A DNA stretch of 64,000 bases from Anabaena sp. UHCC 0187 (GTDB lineage Bacteria; Cyanobacteriota; Cyanobacteriia; Cyanobacteriales; Nostocaceae): NCBI RefSeq assembly GCF_009712035.1, contig NZ_VILB01000014.1:336086-400085 (forward strand), written 5' to 3'. The translations under genes and the position numbers were made by a program. Below, in pieces: positions 1-9,409 of the stretch. The notes under the pieces are model-generated. The model did no database searches. It saw only the letters and a program-made list of their open reading frames with translations, and was not told the origin of the DNA. The number at the start of each line of letters is the position of its first letter. Position 1 is the first letter of the stretch.

Positions 1-1130
1 AAGTCTAAAACCATTTCTCCCACTGCTTCCGGTTGCAATTTACCTACTAATTCGGGGACAATTTCTGCTTGCGCCCAAATATTTGGCCAAGCAAATAAAC
101 CCTTACGTCTCAACACCCACCAATTAATTAATTTAGCAAAACTAGCACCTACTCCCGGTAAATTTGCTAATATTCCTGGTAAACCATCCCAAGAACGCAT
201 AGCATCTAATTGTTGAGTTGGTAATAGGACAATCATAGGTACAGCTAACGCCCCTAATTCGGCGGTATTTGCCCCAACTGTAGTTAAACAAAGAGAACAT
301 TGGGATAATGAATCATAAACTGGATTTTCTTGTTTTAATTCCACTATTAACCCAGTAGTAGTTGTGAGAAAATTACCGGATAAAGATGCACCTTGAAAAC
401 TAAAAGCTTTTGTAAATGAATTAGTTTCAGGATTAGCAAAACTGGCTAAAGTCGGTAAATCTAAAGTTGGTGCGACAGGAATAAAAAACTTTATTTCTGG
501 TTCTTTATGATGAATATATTCAGCAATAGCTAACATTAAAGGTACACCTTGAGTTAACTTTGCAGATTTTGAACCCGGTAAAATTCCGATTAGTTCAATT
601 TTAGATTGAGGATTTTCAATTTTAGATGTTATTTGATTTTTTGCTGCTTCTAACATCAAATCACCAACAACAGTGAATTTATCAGCATATTTAGAAGAAA
701 CATTTTTTGTAACTTGCGCTTTCATAATCGCAAATTTATCTATAAAATTATGCCAACGCGCTGACCATTCCGCATAAACTACAGTTTTATATCCTAATTT
801 TTTACCAATAATCACTGGAAAAATTTGATCACCACCTAAAAATATGACCACACCTTGATTTCTCCATTCCCAATTTTGGGCGGTTTTTCCCCACAGTAAA
901 AATTGCCAAAAATATTCGGGTGCTTGAACTCTATCAACCTCTGGATAACCCAATGCTATAGCAGCTTCTTTCCCACTAGCATGAGGACAAGGTGATAATA
1001 TTACAGAAATTCTTACTTGAGCAATATCATGTCCTAATTGTTCTCTCAATGCCTTAACAACAGGACGTACCCAGGTTGTAACCTCCCCTGGTCCATTGGA
1101 AAGAATGAGAATATCTACTGGTGTAGTCAT
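1..1130 (-). CDS. LpxB-like glycosyltransferase (lipid-A-disaccharide synthase related), 3' end cut by window
   Basis: The reading frame is open from an ATG at 1130 to the left edge (376 codons visible), so the C-terminus is missing. The N-terminus reads MTTPVDILILSNGPGEV, a glycine-containing first strand-loop typical of GT-B fold glycosyltransferases. Later segments ILPGSKSAKL and TTVGANTAELGALAVPMIVLLP match the nucleotide-sugar binding half of LpxB-like enzymes. Known family: LpxB joins UDP-diacylglucosamine to lipid X in lipid A synthesis. Cyanobacteria usually lack classical lipid A, so this paralogue probably glycosylates another substrate (inference). No neighbour helps decide its role. 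The family call is fairly safe; the substrate is unknown. Confidence 0.7.
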   Translation of the reverse strand, partial: MTTPVDILILSNGPGEVTTWVRPVVKALREQLGHDIAQVRISVILSPCPHASGKEAAIALGYPEVDRVQAPEYFWQFLLWGKTAQNWEWRNQGVVIFLGGDQIFPVIIGKKLGYKTVVYAEWSARWHNFIDKFAIMKAQVTKNVSSKYADKFTVVGDLMLEAAKNQITSKIENPQSKIELIGILPGSKSAKLTQGVPLMLAIAEYIHHKEPEIKFFIPVAPTLDLPTLASFANPETNSFTKAFSFQGASLSGNFLTTTTGLIVELKQENPVYDSLSQCSLCLTTVGANTAELGALAVPMIVLLPTQQLDAMRSWDGLPGILANLPGVGASFAKLINWWVLRRKGLFAWPNIWAQAEIVPELVGKLQPEAVGEMVLD

Positions 1131-1427
1131 TTAATTATTACCTAATAAGTTATAAAATATGATTATACTGATATAATTAATGAAAGCAATAAAACCAAAT
1201 ATAGAAGTCAGAATCTCAATTAGACCTAGGGACAGAGTATCTAAAGTTTTGTATCATAGTTAATCAAATTCATAACAAAATCAAATAACAATGTATCATA
1301 CTAATTAGTAGCGTAAATGTGCAATGCTTTCCTTGCTGTTTTCAAAGGATATCAGGTAAGCTACGCCCTGATTTACTAATAGCAGAATGTGTAAGCTTTG
1401 ACGGGTCAACCTAATTGGGTAATACTG

Positions 1428-1535
1428 ATGTCTAAGGAAAAAAAAGGTAATAAAGAAGTTAAAAAGCCTAAGAAAGATGCCAAGGACAAAAAAGAGAAAA
1501 AAGACCCAAACAGATATGATGGTTTAGGCAAGTAA
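1428..1535 (+). CDS. Possible 35-aa lysine-rich peptide
   Basis: A short frame starts with ATG at 1428 and ends with TAA at 1533-1535. It encodes MSKEKKGNKEVKKPKKDAKD, followed by a second basic stretch and a C-terminus ending NRYDGLGK. About 45% of residues are Lys; there is no hydrophobic segment. The composition is unlike random translation of AT-rich DNA and resembles small basic cyanobacterial proteins. No clear Shine-Dalgarno sequence precedes it. The opposite strand is also open here (about 86 codons), but that translation is low-complexity Ser/Leu/Phe and looks like a shadow. Function unknown. Confidence 0.4.
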   Translation: MSKEKKGNKEVKKPKKDAKDKKEKKDPNRYDGLGK

Positions 1536-1606
1536 GAAAGAGCAATTTCATGAGAATTTCTGGTAGGGTATAATAAGGGTTTTAGGCTTTTAGCTTTTAA
1601 CAAATT

Positions 1607-1644
1607 AATGGAATTATCCGTGTAGATAGATGGATAATTCCATT
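1607..1644. terminator. Perfect 13-bp inverted repeat, terminator-like hairpin
   Basis: AATGGAATTATCC (1607-1619) is repeated inverted as GGATAATTCCATT (1632-1644) around a 12-nt loop. It lies 72 nt after the small lysine-rich frame and upstream of nothing on the plus strand, so it could end that transcript. The T-run after the stem is weak (TGATTTTAC), so a plain repeat is also possible. The rest of the gap 1131-1746 holds nothing else I can identify. Confidence 0.4.
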
Positions 1645-1746
1645 TGATTTTACAAGTAATTATCAATTTTTTTTGATCATTATTTCAGTCATTTTATGAT
1701 AATCAACCTGTTCCTAAACCCGGATTTCTCACAAGCAATTGGTTTC

Positions 1747-2514
1747 TCACTTTCTAATCAGGTCTATCTGTGTCACCGCATAAGGCTCACCATTCAAGCA
1801 CTTACGTAATTCAGCCTTTGCAACCAGACCACTATGCCACATGATTTTAGCGATCGATTTACCATCTATTTGTAAATCAAAACGCTGGACATCTTCCATG
1901 TTTGTCAAAAGTGCATCCATTGTTGGGACAGCCACAGCAATTGAACCAAATGAATGATCGGGGTTTGAGTAATTAAAAGCTTTAACTGTTACGGGAGGCT
2001 CATTGTTTTGGGTAAGCGTAACTTTTACTACCTCTTGCGTTTTAGGACGAGGAATATCTGCCGACATAAATATTAGACCAGCCCCTTTATATTCTCCCCC
2101 AGGTCCGGCCAAAGTTAGTATCACTCCATCCCTTGAAAAGAAGGCATTACAATATGCACCTTTTTTTTCGCCTTTTGGAGATGAAAATAATCTCCATTTG
2201 CCTGTCAGATATCTAAAATAGTCGGGGTCTTGGAAAAGTTTTACTCGTCTTACTAGCTCGGATCTCATTAACTCGGTGGTGGCTTGCATTTTCTCAAGTG
2301 CTGGATCCCGATCAGGTAAGTAATTAGGTGGTCGGTTTTGAATGGCTCTGATTTCATCATACATACCCTCACCTGACACACAGACGTTACCGTCGGGAGA
2401 GTTCATTCCGGGAGGACATCTACTGTCACTTGCCTGCGCTGGTTCACCGATAGACAAGGCAAACGATATAGTCGCGCTACACAATATAAAATGGAGTAAG
2501 TTGATTCGAGGCAT
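1747..2514 (-). CDS. Secreted protein of unknown function
   Basis: The start is placed at ATG 2514 because AGGAG lies at 2522-2526, eight bases upstream; a longer frame begins at 2580 but has no ribosome site. The 255-aa product starts MPRINLLHFILCSATISFAL and has a Sec signal peptide probably cleaved after PAQA. The mature N-terminus has CPPGMNSPDGNVCVSG, a Cys pair in a Gly/Pro-rich context; a further Cys near the C-terminus (RKCLNG) could form a disulfide. A central stretch GKWRLFSSPKGEKKGAYCNAF begins a predicted beta-rich domain. I do not recognise the family. It likely acts in the periplasm or outside the cell. Confidence 0.6.
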   Translation of the reverse strand: MPRINLLHFILCSATISFALSIGEPAQASDSRCPPGMNSPDGNVCVSGEGMYDEIRAIQNRPPNYLPDRDPALEKMQATTELMRSELVRRVKLFQDPDYFRYLTGKWRLFSSPKGEKKGAYCNAFFSRDGVILTLAGPGGEYKGAGLIFMSADIPRPKTQEVVKVTLTQNNEPPVTVKAFNYSNPDHSFGSIAVAVPTMDALLTNMEDVQRFDLQIDGKSIAKIMWHSGLVAKAELRKCLNGEPYAVTQIDLIRK

Positions 2515-2749
2515 TTTAAATCTCCTAAATTCAGATATTGAAATCTTTTTTACAGCACTTCCGGCAGCTATAAGGTACATCCTAAAAGCTATTAATCACC
2601 CGTTTTTAGTATAAATAGTATAACTTCTTACTCACTTCCTATCGCAAAATTATCTATCTTCCTCTCTTCTTTCTTAGTGTTCTTCGTGGTTCATTCCAAC
2701 ACTAAACCCATACCCATTAATCAACTAAATATGCATATAATCGAATAAT

Positions 2750-2918
2750 TATGTAAACAAAATTTACAACCAGGTCCGAAAACCTGCATTCTTTGTTAAT
2801 ATCCATTCATAATTATTTCTTTTTCTATATCATTTGTGTCAGATATAGGATAAAACCCCCACATAATCGGAGTTTTCTGATAAAAAACTCTTATTGCCGA
2901 AAATAATCGAACTTAAAA
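2750..2918. repeat. Copy 1 of a ~170-bp direct repeat of the chlH leader
   Basis: This stretch, 35 bp beyond the 3' end of the Uma2-type gene, matches 4276-4446 upstream of chlH at roughly 90% identity, from TATGTAAACAAAATTTA through TTGCCGAA. Both copies keep two small hairpins: CAGGT/ACCTG near the left end and GAGTTTT/AAAACTC near the right end. The rest of 2581-2749 holds AT-rich sequence with a degenerate dispersed motif near 2650-2695 (TTCTTTCTTAGTGTTCTTCGT) and no gene. Confidence 0.85.
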
Positions 2919-2952
2919 TCATTTACCTGGTTAAATAAATACCTATATAATC

Positions 2953-3528
2953 TTACCAAATCATCCCCAAATTCAAAACAAAACCCTTTAAAACATCTTC
3001 CCCTAAAACCGTAGCAGGAGAATCCAAAACCTCAACCTCTTTTCCTGGTCTATAAATCTCCACTTGACGATATTTACGATTAATTAATATACCTAAATGC
3101 ACACCATTATCTATATATTCCTTCATCTTTTCCTGTGTAGTCTTCAAACTATCACTAGGAGAAAGTAACTCAATTACAAAATCAGGACAAATAGGAGGAA
3201 ACTTTTGTTTTTCCTCATCAGTTAAAGCATCCCATCTTTCTAACTTAATCCAAGAAGCATCAGGAGAACGATCTGCACCATTTGGTAACTTAAAACAAGT
3301 AGAAGAATCAAAAACTATACCCTCCTTATTTTGCTCATTCCAAATCCAAAGTTGAGCAGTAATACCCGCATTACGATTTCCCGTTTCTCCTCCCGTTGGT
3401 GGCATAATTATTAACTCTCCATTTGCATTTCTTTCAAATCTCAATTCCCGGTTGTTTTGACATAGCTGAAAAAACTGATCATCAGTCATTTCTATTAATG
3501 ATTTCAAATTGACAGTTAAAGCATTCAT
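2953..3528 (-). CDS. Uma2 family (DUF820) putative restriction endonuclease-like protein
   Basis: The 191-aa product has the Uma2/DUF820 layout: an N-terminal Glu-rich segment (RELRFERNANGELIIMPPTGG), then RSPDASW, then PDFVIELLSPSD, then a strand-rich C-terminus. These carry the acidic residues of the PD-(D/E)XK nuclease fold. Members are abundant in cyanobacteria, often in many copies, and their function is unsettled. The start is taken at the second ATG (3528) because GAGGA lies seven bases upstream; the first ATG (3534) is only one base from it. The gene and its minus-strand neighbour sit between two copies of the chlH leader, which suggests they arrived or were moved by a duplication event. 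Confidence 0.85.
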   Translation of the reverse strand: MNALTVNLKSLIEMTDDQFFQLCQNNRELRFERNANGELIIMPPTGGETGNRNAGITAQLWIWNEQNKEGIVFDSSTCFKLPNGADRSPDASWIKLERWDALTDEEKQKFPPICPDFVIELLSPSDSLKTTQEKMKEYIDNGVHLGILINRKYRQVEIYRPGKEVEVLDSPATVLGEDVLKGFVLNLGMIW

Positions 3529-3735
3529 GGTCATATCCTCATTGAATGTTCAGGGAGAAAATTTAACTATCTCATGTCTTATTCTATATTATTAGTTACC
3601 AATTAATGGCAACTACCCTAATTTTCGGCGAACTGACAAGTCAGCGCTTGCGCTATCGCATCCCAACATCCCCAAACAGCGATCACTATTGACTATGTTA
3701 TTTTACAATAGATATTAATGGGAGGAAACTTTCTC

Positions 3736-4173
3736 TTAGTAATGTTTATTACCGCTTCTGTCTTCCCAATAACGATCTCCTTGTTTTCCTTTAACCCGTC
3801 CAAGACAGTTACCAGATACATCGTAGCACTTATATCGGCTTCGGTTCCAATGCACCTTCTTCTCCACTCTCACTGTGGCTGGAGCGTAGATTTCAATAAG
3901 TCTTTGTACATCTGGTTTAACATCAAAGTTAGTTAATTGTATCTGAGGTGGATTTTCGTTAGACGTAGAATGTTGAATTGGATCTTGGGATTCACCCTTT
4001 CCAACAATGTATTCCAGCGTTTTTACACAGTCAAGGAAAGATGAAATATTACGAGCAACTATCTGCTTTGTTTGAATGTTGATAATTGCGTACCCTGCAC
4101 CTTCATTGACCACAGCATATTGTCCCTGTACTGTCACATAGGCATTGGTATCTATTTTCTTGAGGTCACTCAT
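3736..4173 (-). CDS. Hypothetical protein, 145 aa
   Basis: The product begins MSDLKKIDTNAYVTVQGQYAVVNEGAGYAI and ends with a basic, Trp/Tyr-rich segment RYWEDRSGNKHY. It has no signal peptide or membrane segment. The C-terminal part (RYKCYDVSGNCLGRVKGKQG) looks like a small beta domain with two Cys residues. I do not recognise the family. It lies 207 bp upstream of the Uma2-type gene on the same strand, between the two chlH-leader copies. The gap 3529-3735 contains degenerate HIP1-like motifs (GCGCTTGCGCTATCGC, AGCGATCAC). Confidence 0.6.
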   Translation of the reverse strand: MSDLKKIDTNAYVTVQGQYAVVNEGAGYAIINIQTKQIVARNISSFLDCVKTLEYIVGKGESQDPIQHSTSNENPPQIQLTNFDVKPDVQRLIEIYAPATVRVEKKVHWNRSRYKCYDVSGNCLGRVKGKQGDRYWEDRSGNKHY

Positions 4174-4275
4174 TTGGCACTCACCAAGCTAAAAAGACGA
4201 CTATTTTTAAATTCCCTTAATTATACAGAAGTATTTACTTGTTTTTCTACCACTAGCACTAGATGCTGAAACAAG

Positions 4276-4446
4276 TATGTAAACAAAATTTAAAACCAGG
4301 TGAGAAAACCTGCATTCTTTGTTAAGATTCATTAATAATTATTTCTTTTTCTATATCATTTTGTGTCAGATATAGGATAAAACCCCCACAGAATCGGAGT
4401 TTTCTGCTAAAAAACTCTTATTGCCGAAGATAATTGAAGTTACAAA
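4276..4446. repeat. Copy 2 of the ~170-bp repeat, in the chlH leader
   Basis: Second copy of the repeat at 2750-2918, ending 57 bp before the chlH start. Because it lies immediately upstream of chlH, it probably contains promoter or 5' UTR sequence of that gene. Conserved in both copies: CAGGTGAGAAAACCTG (hairpin CAGGT/ACCTG), GTGTCAGATATAGGATAAAA, and GAGTTTT..AAAACTC (7-bp stem). A GATATA/GGATAA stretch could act as a -10 element, but no clear -35 can be assigned. Confidence 0.8.
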
Positions 4447-4488
4447 CGGCCATATTAGCTGTAACGAACTTCAGGAGAACACGCTTGA

Positions 4489-4494
4489 AAGGAG
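4489..4494 (+). promoter_or_regulatory. Ribosome binding site of chlH
   Basis: AAGGAG lies nine bases before the ATG at 4504 and fixes the start of chlH. Confidence 0.8.
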
Positions 4495-4503
4495 CTTATT
4501 TGA

Positions 4504-7500
4504 ATGTTTACCCAAGTCAAATCCACGATTCGACATATTGCACCTGACGATTTACGGGGACGTAAGTTAATCAAGGTTGTCTATGTCGTGCTAGAATCCC
4601 AATACCAAAGTGCATTATCACAAGCGGTACGGGAAATTAACGCTAATCATCCCAGCGTTGCCATAGAAATCAGTGGATACTTGATTGAAGAACTGCGTGG
4701 AACTGAAAACTTTGAAGGATTTCAGCGCGATATAGCCAGTGCTAATATATTCATTGCTTCTCTAATTTTTATTGAAGACTTAGCACAGAAAGTAGTTGCG
4801 GCAGTTGAACCCCATCGTGATAATCTAGATGTGTCGGTTGTCTTCCCCTCCATGCCCGAAGTTATGCGCCTCAATAAAATGGGTAGCTTCTCTTTGGCGC
4901 AGTTAGGACAATCCAAGAGCGTCATTGCTAACTTCATGAAGAAGCGCAAAGAAAAATCTGGCGCTGGTTTCCAAGACGGAATGTTGAAGTTGTTGCGGAC
5001 ACTTCCCCAAGTGCTGAAATTCCTCCCCATGGAAAAAGCACAAGACGCGAGAAACTTCATGCTCAGTTTTCAGTATTGGCTAGGTGGTTCAGCCGAAAAC
5101 CTGGAAAACTTCTTGCTGATGCTGGCTGATAAATACGTATTGAAAGGCGCAGAAAAAGAAAGCTTTGCTGCTGCTAAGTATGAAGCACCAGTTGTTTATC
5201 CCGATATGGGAATTTGGCATCCTTTAGCGCCAAATATGTTTGAGGATGTGCGAGAATATCTAAACTGGTATGCTACCCGCAGAGATATTTCCCGAAATCT
5301 CAAAGACCCCCTCGCACCATGTGTAGGCTTGGTTTTACAAAGAACTCACCTAGTAACTGGTGATGATGCCCATTATGTGGCAATTGTCCAGGAATTAGAA
5401 TCATTAGGTGCAAAAGTTCTGCCTGTGTTTGCTGGTGGTTTGGATTTCTCTAAACCAATAGAAGCTTACTTCTATGAACCTACAACTAAATTACAATTAG
5501 TAGATGCGGTAGTTTCTTTAACTGGTTTCGCTTTAGTGGGTGGACCAGCTAGACAAGATCATCCGAAAGCTATTGAAGCCTTAAAACGGTTAAATCGTCC
5601 CTACATGGTTGCCTTGCCTTTGGTCTTCCAAACCACCGAAGAATGGCTAGATAGCGATTTGGGGTTACATCCCATTCAAGTGGCTTTACAGATTGCTATA
5701 CCTGAACTTGACGGGGCAATTGAGCCGATTATCCTATCAGGTAAAGATGGGGCAACTGGGAAAGCGATCGCCTTACAAGACCGAGTAGAAATTGTCGCCC
5801 AACGCGCCTTAAAATGGGCAAGTCTGCGCCGCAAACCCAAATTAATCAAAAAAGTCGCCATCACCGTTTTCAGTTTCCCTCCCGACAAAGGTAACGTGGG
5901 AACAGCCGCATATTTAGACGTATTCGGTTCAATCCATGAAGTCTTGAAAGGACTGAGAAACAACGGTTACGACGTGCAGGACATTCCCGAAACTCCCCAA
6001 GAGTTGCTAGAACAAGTCATCCACGACGCACAAGCACAATACAACAGTCCCGAACTCAACATCGCTTACAAAATGTCTGTGCCAGAATATGAAGCACTGA
6101 CACCCTACTCCCAACGCTTAGAAGAGAACTGGGGACCACCTCCCGGAAACCTCAACAGCGACGGACAAAATCTCTTGATTTACGGGAAACAATTTGGTAA
6201 TGTTTTCATTGGAGTCCAGCCCACATTTGGTTATGAAGGCGACCCCATGCGGTTGTTATTCTCCCGTTCCGCAAGTCCTCATCACGGTTTTGCAGCTTAC
6301 TACACCTATTTAGAACGGATTTGGGGCGCTGATGCTGTGTTACACTTTGGTACACATGGCTCATTGGAATTTATGCCTGGTAAGCAAATGGGGATGTCCG
6401 GTGATTGTTACCCAGATCAACTAATTGGCTCAATTCCGAATCTGTATTATTACGCAGCAAATAACCCCAGTGAAGCCACAATTGCCAAACGTCGCAGTTA
6501 TGCAGAAACAATTTCTTACCTGACACCACCTGCGGAAAATGCTGGTTTATACAAAGGGTTGAAGGAACTCAGCGAGTTAATTGCTTCTTACCAAACCTTG
6601 AAAGACACTGGACGGGGTGTTTCCATTGTCAATTCCATCATGGATAAATGCCGCATTGTCAACTTAGACAAGGATATTGAGTTACCAGAAACCGATTCTA
6701 AGGATATGTCCTCGGAAGAACGGGATAACATTGTTGGTAGCGTTTATCGGCGGTTGATGGAGATTGAATCGCGCTTGTTACCTTGTGGACTGCACGTAAT
6801 TGGTAAACCTCCTAGTGCCGAAGAAGCGATCGCCACTTTGGTCAATATTGCCAGTTTAGATCGACAAGAGGAAGAAATTCAAGGTTTACCCGGAATTATT
6901 GCTAGAAGTCTGGGACGCACCATTGAAGATATCTACAGAAACAACGATGCCGGCATTTTGGCAGATGTGCAACTATTACAAGATATCACCCTCGCTACCC
7001 GTGCCGCTGTCACAGCCTTAGTTCAAGAACAAATTGACGCAGAAGGTCGAGTTATCGCGGTTTCCAAGTTGAATTTCTTGTACATGGGTAGAAAAGAACC
7101 TTGGTTAGAATCACTGCATCAATCAGGTTACACCAAAGTTGATACCTCTGCGTTGAAACCCCTGTTTGAATATTTGGAATTCTGCTTAAAACAAGTTTGT
7201 GCAGATAACGAACTCGGTGGACTTCTCCAAGGTTTAGCCGGTGAATATATTTTACCCGGACCCGGTGGAGATCCTATCCGTAATCCTGACGTATTACCCA
7301 CTGGTAAAAATATTCACGCTTTAGATCCCCAATCTATCCCCACTTCTGCCGCAGTTCAATCTGCGAAAATCGTCGTGGATCGGTTGTTGGAACGCAACAG
7401 GTCAGAAAATGATGGCAACTGGCCAGAAACCATTGCCTGTGTCCTCTGGGGTACAGATAACATCAAAACCTACGGTGAATCCCTCGCCCAAATTATGTGG

Positions 7501-8490
7501 ATGATTGGTGTGCGTCCAGTACCCGATGCTTTGGGACGGGTGAACAAGTTGGAATTGATACCTTTGGCAGAGTTGGGTCGTCCTAGAATTGACGTTGTAA
7601 TTAACTGTTCTGGTGTATTCCGCGACTTGTTCATTAACCAAATGAATTTGCTTGACCAAGGTGTGAAAATGGCTGCTGAAGCGGATGAACCTTTGGAAAT
7701 GAATTTTGTCCGCAAGCACGCTTTGAAACAAGCGGAGGACATGGGCATAAATCTGCGTCAAGCTGCAACTCGCGTTTTCTCTAATGCTTCTGGTTCTTAT
7801 TCTTCTAATATTAACCTGGCGGTGGAGAATAGCACTTGGGATAGTGAAGCTGAGTTACAGGAAATGTATTTGAAGCGCAAATCTTTCTCTTTCAATTCTG
7901 ATAATCCTGGGGTTATGGATGAGTCAAGAGAGATTTTTGAAACTACTTTGAAAACTGCTGATGCAACTTTCCAGAATCTTGATTCTTCGGAAATCAGTTT
8001 AACAGATGTTTCCCATTATTTTGACTCAGATCCTACTAAGTTAGTAGCAAGTCTGCGTGCAGATGGCAAGAAACCTGCATCTTACATTGCAGATACAACT
8101 ACTGCGAATGCACAGGTGAGAAGTTTATCAGAAACTGTGCGTTTAGATGCGCGGACAAAGTTGTTAAATCCCAAATGGTATGAGGGAATGTTGTCTCACG
8201 GTTACGAAGGTGTGCGCGAACTTTCTAAACGGTTGGTAAATACCACTGGTTGGAGTGCGACTGCTGGCGCTGTGGATAACTGGGTTTATGAGGACACGAA
8301 CGAGACTTTCATCAAAGATGAGGAAATGCAAAAGCGTCTCATGAATCTCAATCCTCATTCTTTCCGCAAGATTGTTTCTACTTTGTTGGAAATGAATGGA
8401 CGCGGTTATTGGGAGACTAGCGAGGAGAATTTAGATCGGTTACGTGAGTTGTATCAGGAGGTCGAGAATCGGATTGAGGGAATTGAGTAA
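4504..8490 (+). CDS. chlH: Magnesium chelatase subunit H
   Basis: ChlH is the large porphyrin-binding subunit that, with the AAA+ subunits ChlI and ChlD, inserts Mg2+ into protoporphyrin IX, the first step committed to chlorophyll. The 1328-aa length is normal for the family. An N-terminal DUF3479 domain spans about residues 10-170, followed by the CobN/Mg-chelatase domain. A hallmark motif [19 protein letters not shown] lies near residues 613-632, and [20 protein letters not shown] near 915-935. The gene is preceded by a duplicated ~170-bp leader and followed by a terminator hairpin, so it is probably transcribed alone. It acts at the soluble/thylakoid interface. No frameshift or missing motif is seen. 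Confidence 0.98.
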   Translation: MFTQVKSTIRHIAPDDLRGRKLIKVVYVVLESQYQSALSQAVREINANHPSVAIEISGYLIEELRGTENFEGFQRDIASANIFIASLIFIEDLAQKVVAAVEPHRDNLDVSVVFPSMPEVMRLNKMGSFSLAQLGQSKSVIANFMKKRKEKSGAGFQDGMLKLLRTLPQVLKFLPMEKAQDARNFMLSFQYWLGGSAENLENFLLMLADKYVLKGAEKESFAAAKYEAPVVYPDMGIWHPLAPNMFEDVREYLNWYATRRDISRNLKDPLAPCVGLVLQRTHLVTGDDAHYVAIVQELESLGAKVLPVFAGGLDFSKPIEAYFYEPTTKLQLVDAVVSLTGFALVGGPARQDHPKAIEALKRLNRPYMVALPLVFQTTEEWLDSDLGLHPIQVALQIAIPELDGAIEPIILSGKDGATGKAIALQDRVEIVAQRALKWASLRRKPKLIKKVAITVFSFPPDKGNVGTAAYLDVFGSIHEVLKGLRNNGYDVQDIPETPQELLEQVIHDAQAQYNSPELNIAYKMSVPEYEALTPYSQRLEENWGPPPGNLNSDGQNLLIYGKQFGNVFIGVQPTFGYEGDPMRLLFSRSASPHHGFAAYYTYLERIWGADAVLHFGTHGSLEFMPGKQMGMSGDCYPDQLIGSIPNLYYYAANNPSEATIAKRRSYAETISYLTPPAENAGLYKGLKELSELIASYQTLKDTGRGVSIVNSIMDKCRIVNLDKDIELPETDSKDMSSEERDNIVGSVYRRLMEIESRLLPCGLHVIGKPPSAEEAIATLVNIASLDRQEEEIQGLPGIIARSLGRTIEDIYRNNDAGILADVQLLQDITLATRAAVTALVQEQIDAEGRVIAVSKLNFLYMGRKEPWLESLHQSGYTKVDTSALKPLFEYLEFCLKQVCADNELGGLLQGLAGEYILPGPGGDPIRNPDVLPTGKNIHALDPQSIPTSAAVQSAKIVVDRLLERNRSENDGNWPETIACVLWGTDNIKTYGESLAQIMWMIGVRPVPDALGRVNKLELIPLAELGRPRIDVVINCSGVFRDLFINQMNLLDQGVKMAAEADEPLEMNFVRKHALKQAEDMGINLRQAATRVFSNASGSYSSNINLAVENSTWDSEAELQEMYLKRKSFSFNSDNPGVMDESREIFETTLKTADATFQNLDSSEISLTDVSHYFDSDPTKLVASLRADGKKPASYIADTTTANAQVRSLSETVRLDARTKLLNPKWYEGMLSHGYEGVRELSKRLVNTTGWSATAGAVDNWVYEDTNETFIKDEEMQKRLMNLNPHSFRKIVSTLLEMNGRGYWETSEENLDRLRELYQEVENRIEGIE

Positions 8491-8507
8491 ATTGTGATAT
8501 AGTACAC

Positions 8508-8540
8508 AAGGTGGGTAAATAGCCCACCTTTAATTTATAA
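8508..8540 (+). terminator. chlH terminator
   Basis: AAGGTGGG (8508-8515) pairs with CCCACCTT (8523-8530) around a 7-nt loop, 18 nt after the chlH stop, followed by TTAATTTATAA. The stem is perfect; the U-tract is modest. Confidence 0.7.
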
Positions 8541-8604
8541 GCATTTTTCAAAAACAAAACAATTGATATTTTCAGACAATACTTAAATTAACAATATTTG
8601 CTAT

Positions 8605-9399
8605 ATGAATAGTCATAGTTCCAAAAAACCGAAAGAACTCTCACTTGGAGAATCATTAGAAGAAACTATAGCTAATCCTGATGCTTTGGATACTGTTTTC
8701 AGTTTGGCTGAAATAGGCATAGACGAAATGATTGAGCATCTAATGAAGGATGTTCAAGATGAAGCCTTAAAAGAGATTCCAGTTGTCAAAACACTTTATG
8801 CAATAACTAAAACTGGCTTTGCTATTCGTGACTACTTCCTGTTAGAAAAAATATGCCGATTTATATTAGGTTGTAAAGAGGTCAAGTCTGAAATTCAGGA
8901 GAAAATTACTCAAAAATTATCTAATCAAAAAGATAAAAAAGAAATTGGAAAACAAATAATTATTGCTTTGGATAGGTTTGAACAAATCCAAAAAACAGAC
9001 ATATTACTCAAGATTTTCTTAGCATTTGCAGAGGAAAAAATTACGGACAAAGAATTTCAGTCTTACATTTATGTACTAGATAAAATAGACATAAATAATA
9101 TCAAAATATTAAAAATATTTTATTTACTCAATATTTTACAAAAGCGTGATCCTGTTTCTAGTATTCATAATACTGATGCTCAACAGTATGCTAAAGACAT
9201 TAAAGATAATTATTTTCATTTACAAAATTTTGCTTTTTTGGGTCTGATTACTTTAAATTTAGGGAGCAAAGAAGAAAAATCGGATTATAATTATCTATTG
9301 AGACAGTGGATTTCCTCTGATGAAATCCATCCTGGAAAATTTGAACCAAACGGATTTGGTTACAAATTCCTCAAAATCATTAATTTAATAAATGAATAG
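8605..9399 (+). CDS. Helical protein of unknown function, 264 aa
   Basis: The product is almost entirely alpha-helical and Lys/Glu/Ile-rich, with no signal peptide. Around residues 60-90 it reads EIPVVKTLYAITKTGFAIRD, an amphipathic or weakly membrane-seeking segment, followed by a long charged helix region. I do not recognise a named family, though the IPVVK...GFAIRD pattern occurs in small proteins of accessory islands (recollection, not verified). It ends 10 bp from the 3' end of a convergent PIN_12-type nuclease gene. The codon use is more AT-rich than chlH next door, suggesting recent acquisition. No clear ribosome site precedes the ATG. Confidence 0.55.
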   Translation: MNSHSSKKPKELSLGESLEETIANPDALDTVFSLAEIGIDEMIEHLMKDVQDEALKEIPVVKTLYAITKTGFAIRDYFLLEKICRFILGCKEVKSEIQEKITQKLSNQKDKKEIGKQIIIALDRFEQIQKTDILLKIFLAFAEEKITDKEFQSYIYVLDKIDINNIKILKIFYLLNILQKRDPVSSIHNTDAQQYAKDIKDNYFHLQNFAFLGLITLNLGSKEEKSDYNYLLRQWISSDEIHPGKFEPNGFGYKFLKIINLINE

Positions 9400-9409
9400 C
9401 ACAGAATTT

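Noticed and set aside
1406-1666. 86-codon minus-strand frame
   Set aside because: It lies opposite the lysine-rich frame, has a Ser/Phe/Leu-rich antisense-like translation and no ribosome site.
7402-7761. Long minus-strand frames inside chlH
   Set aside because: They are antisense to a fully conserved chlH reading frame and encode no recognisable domain.
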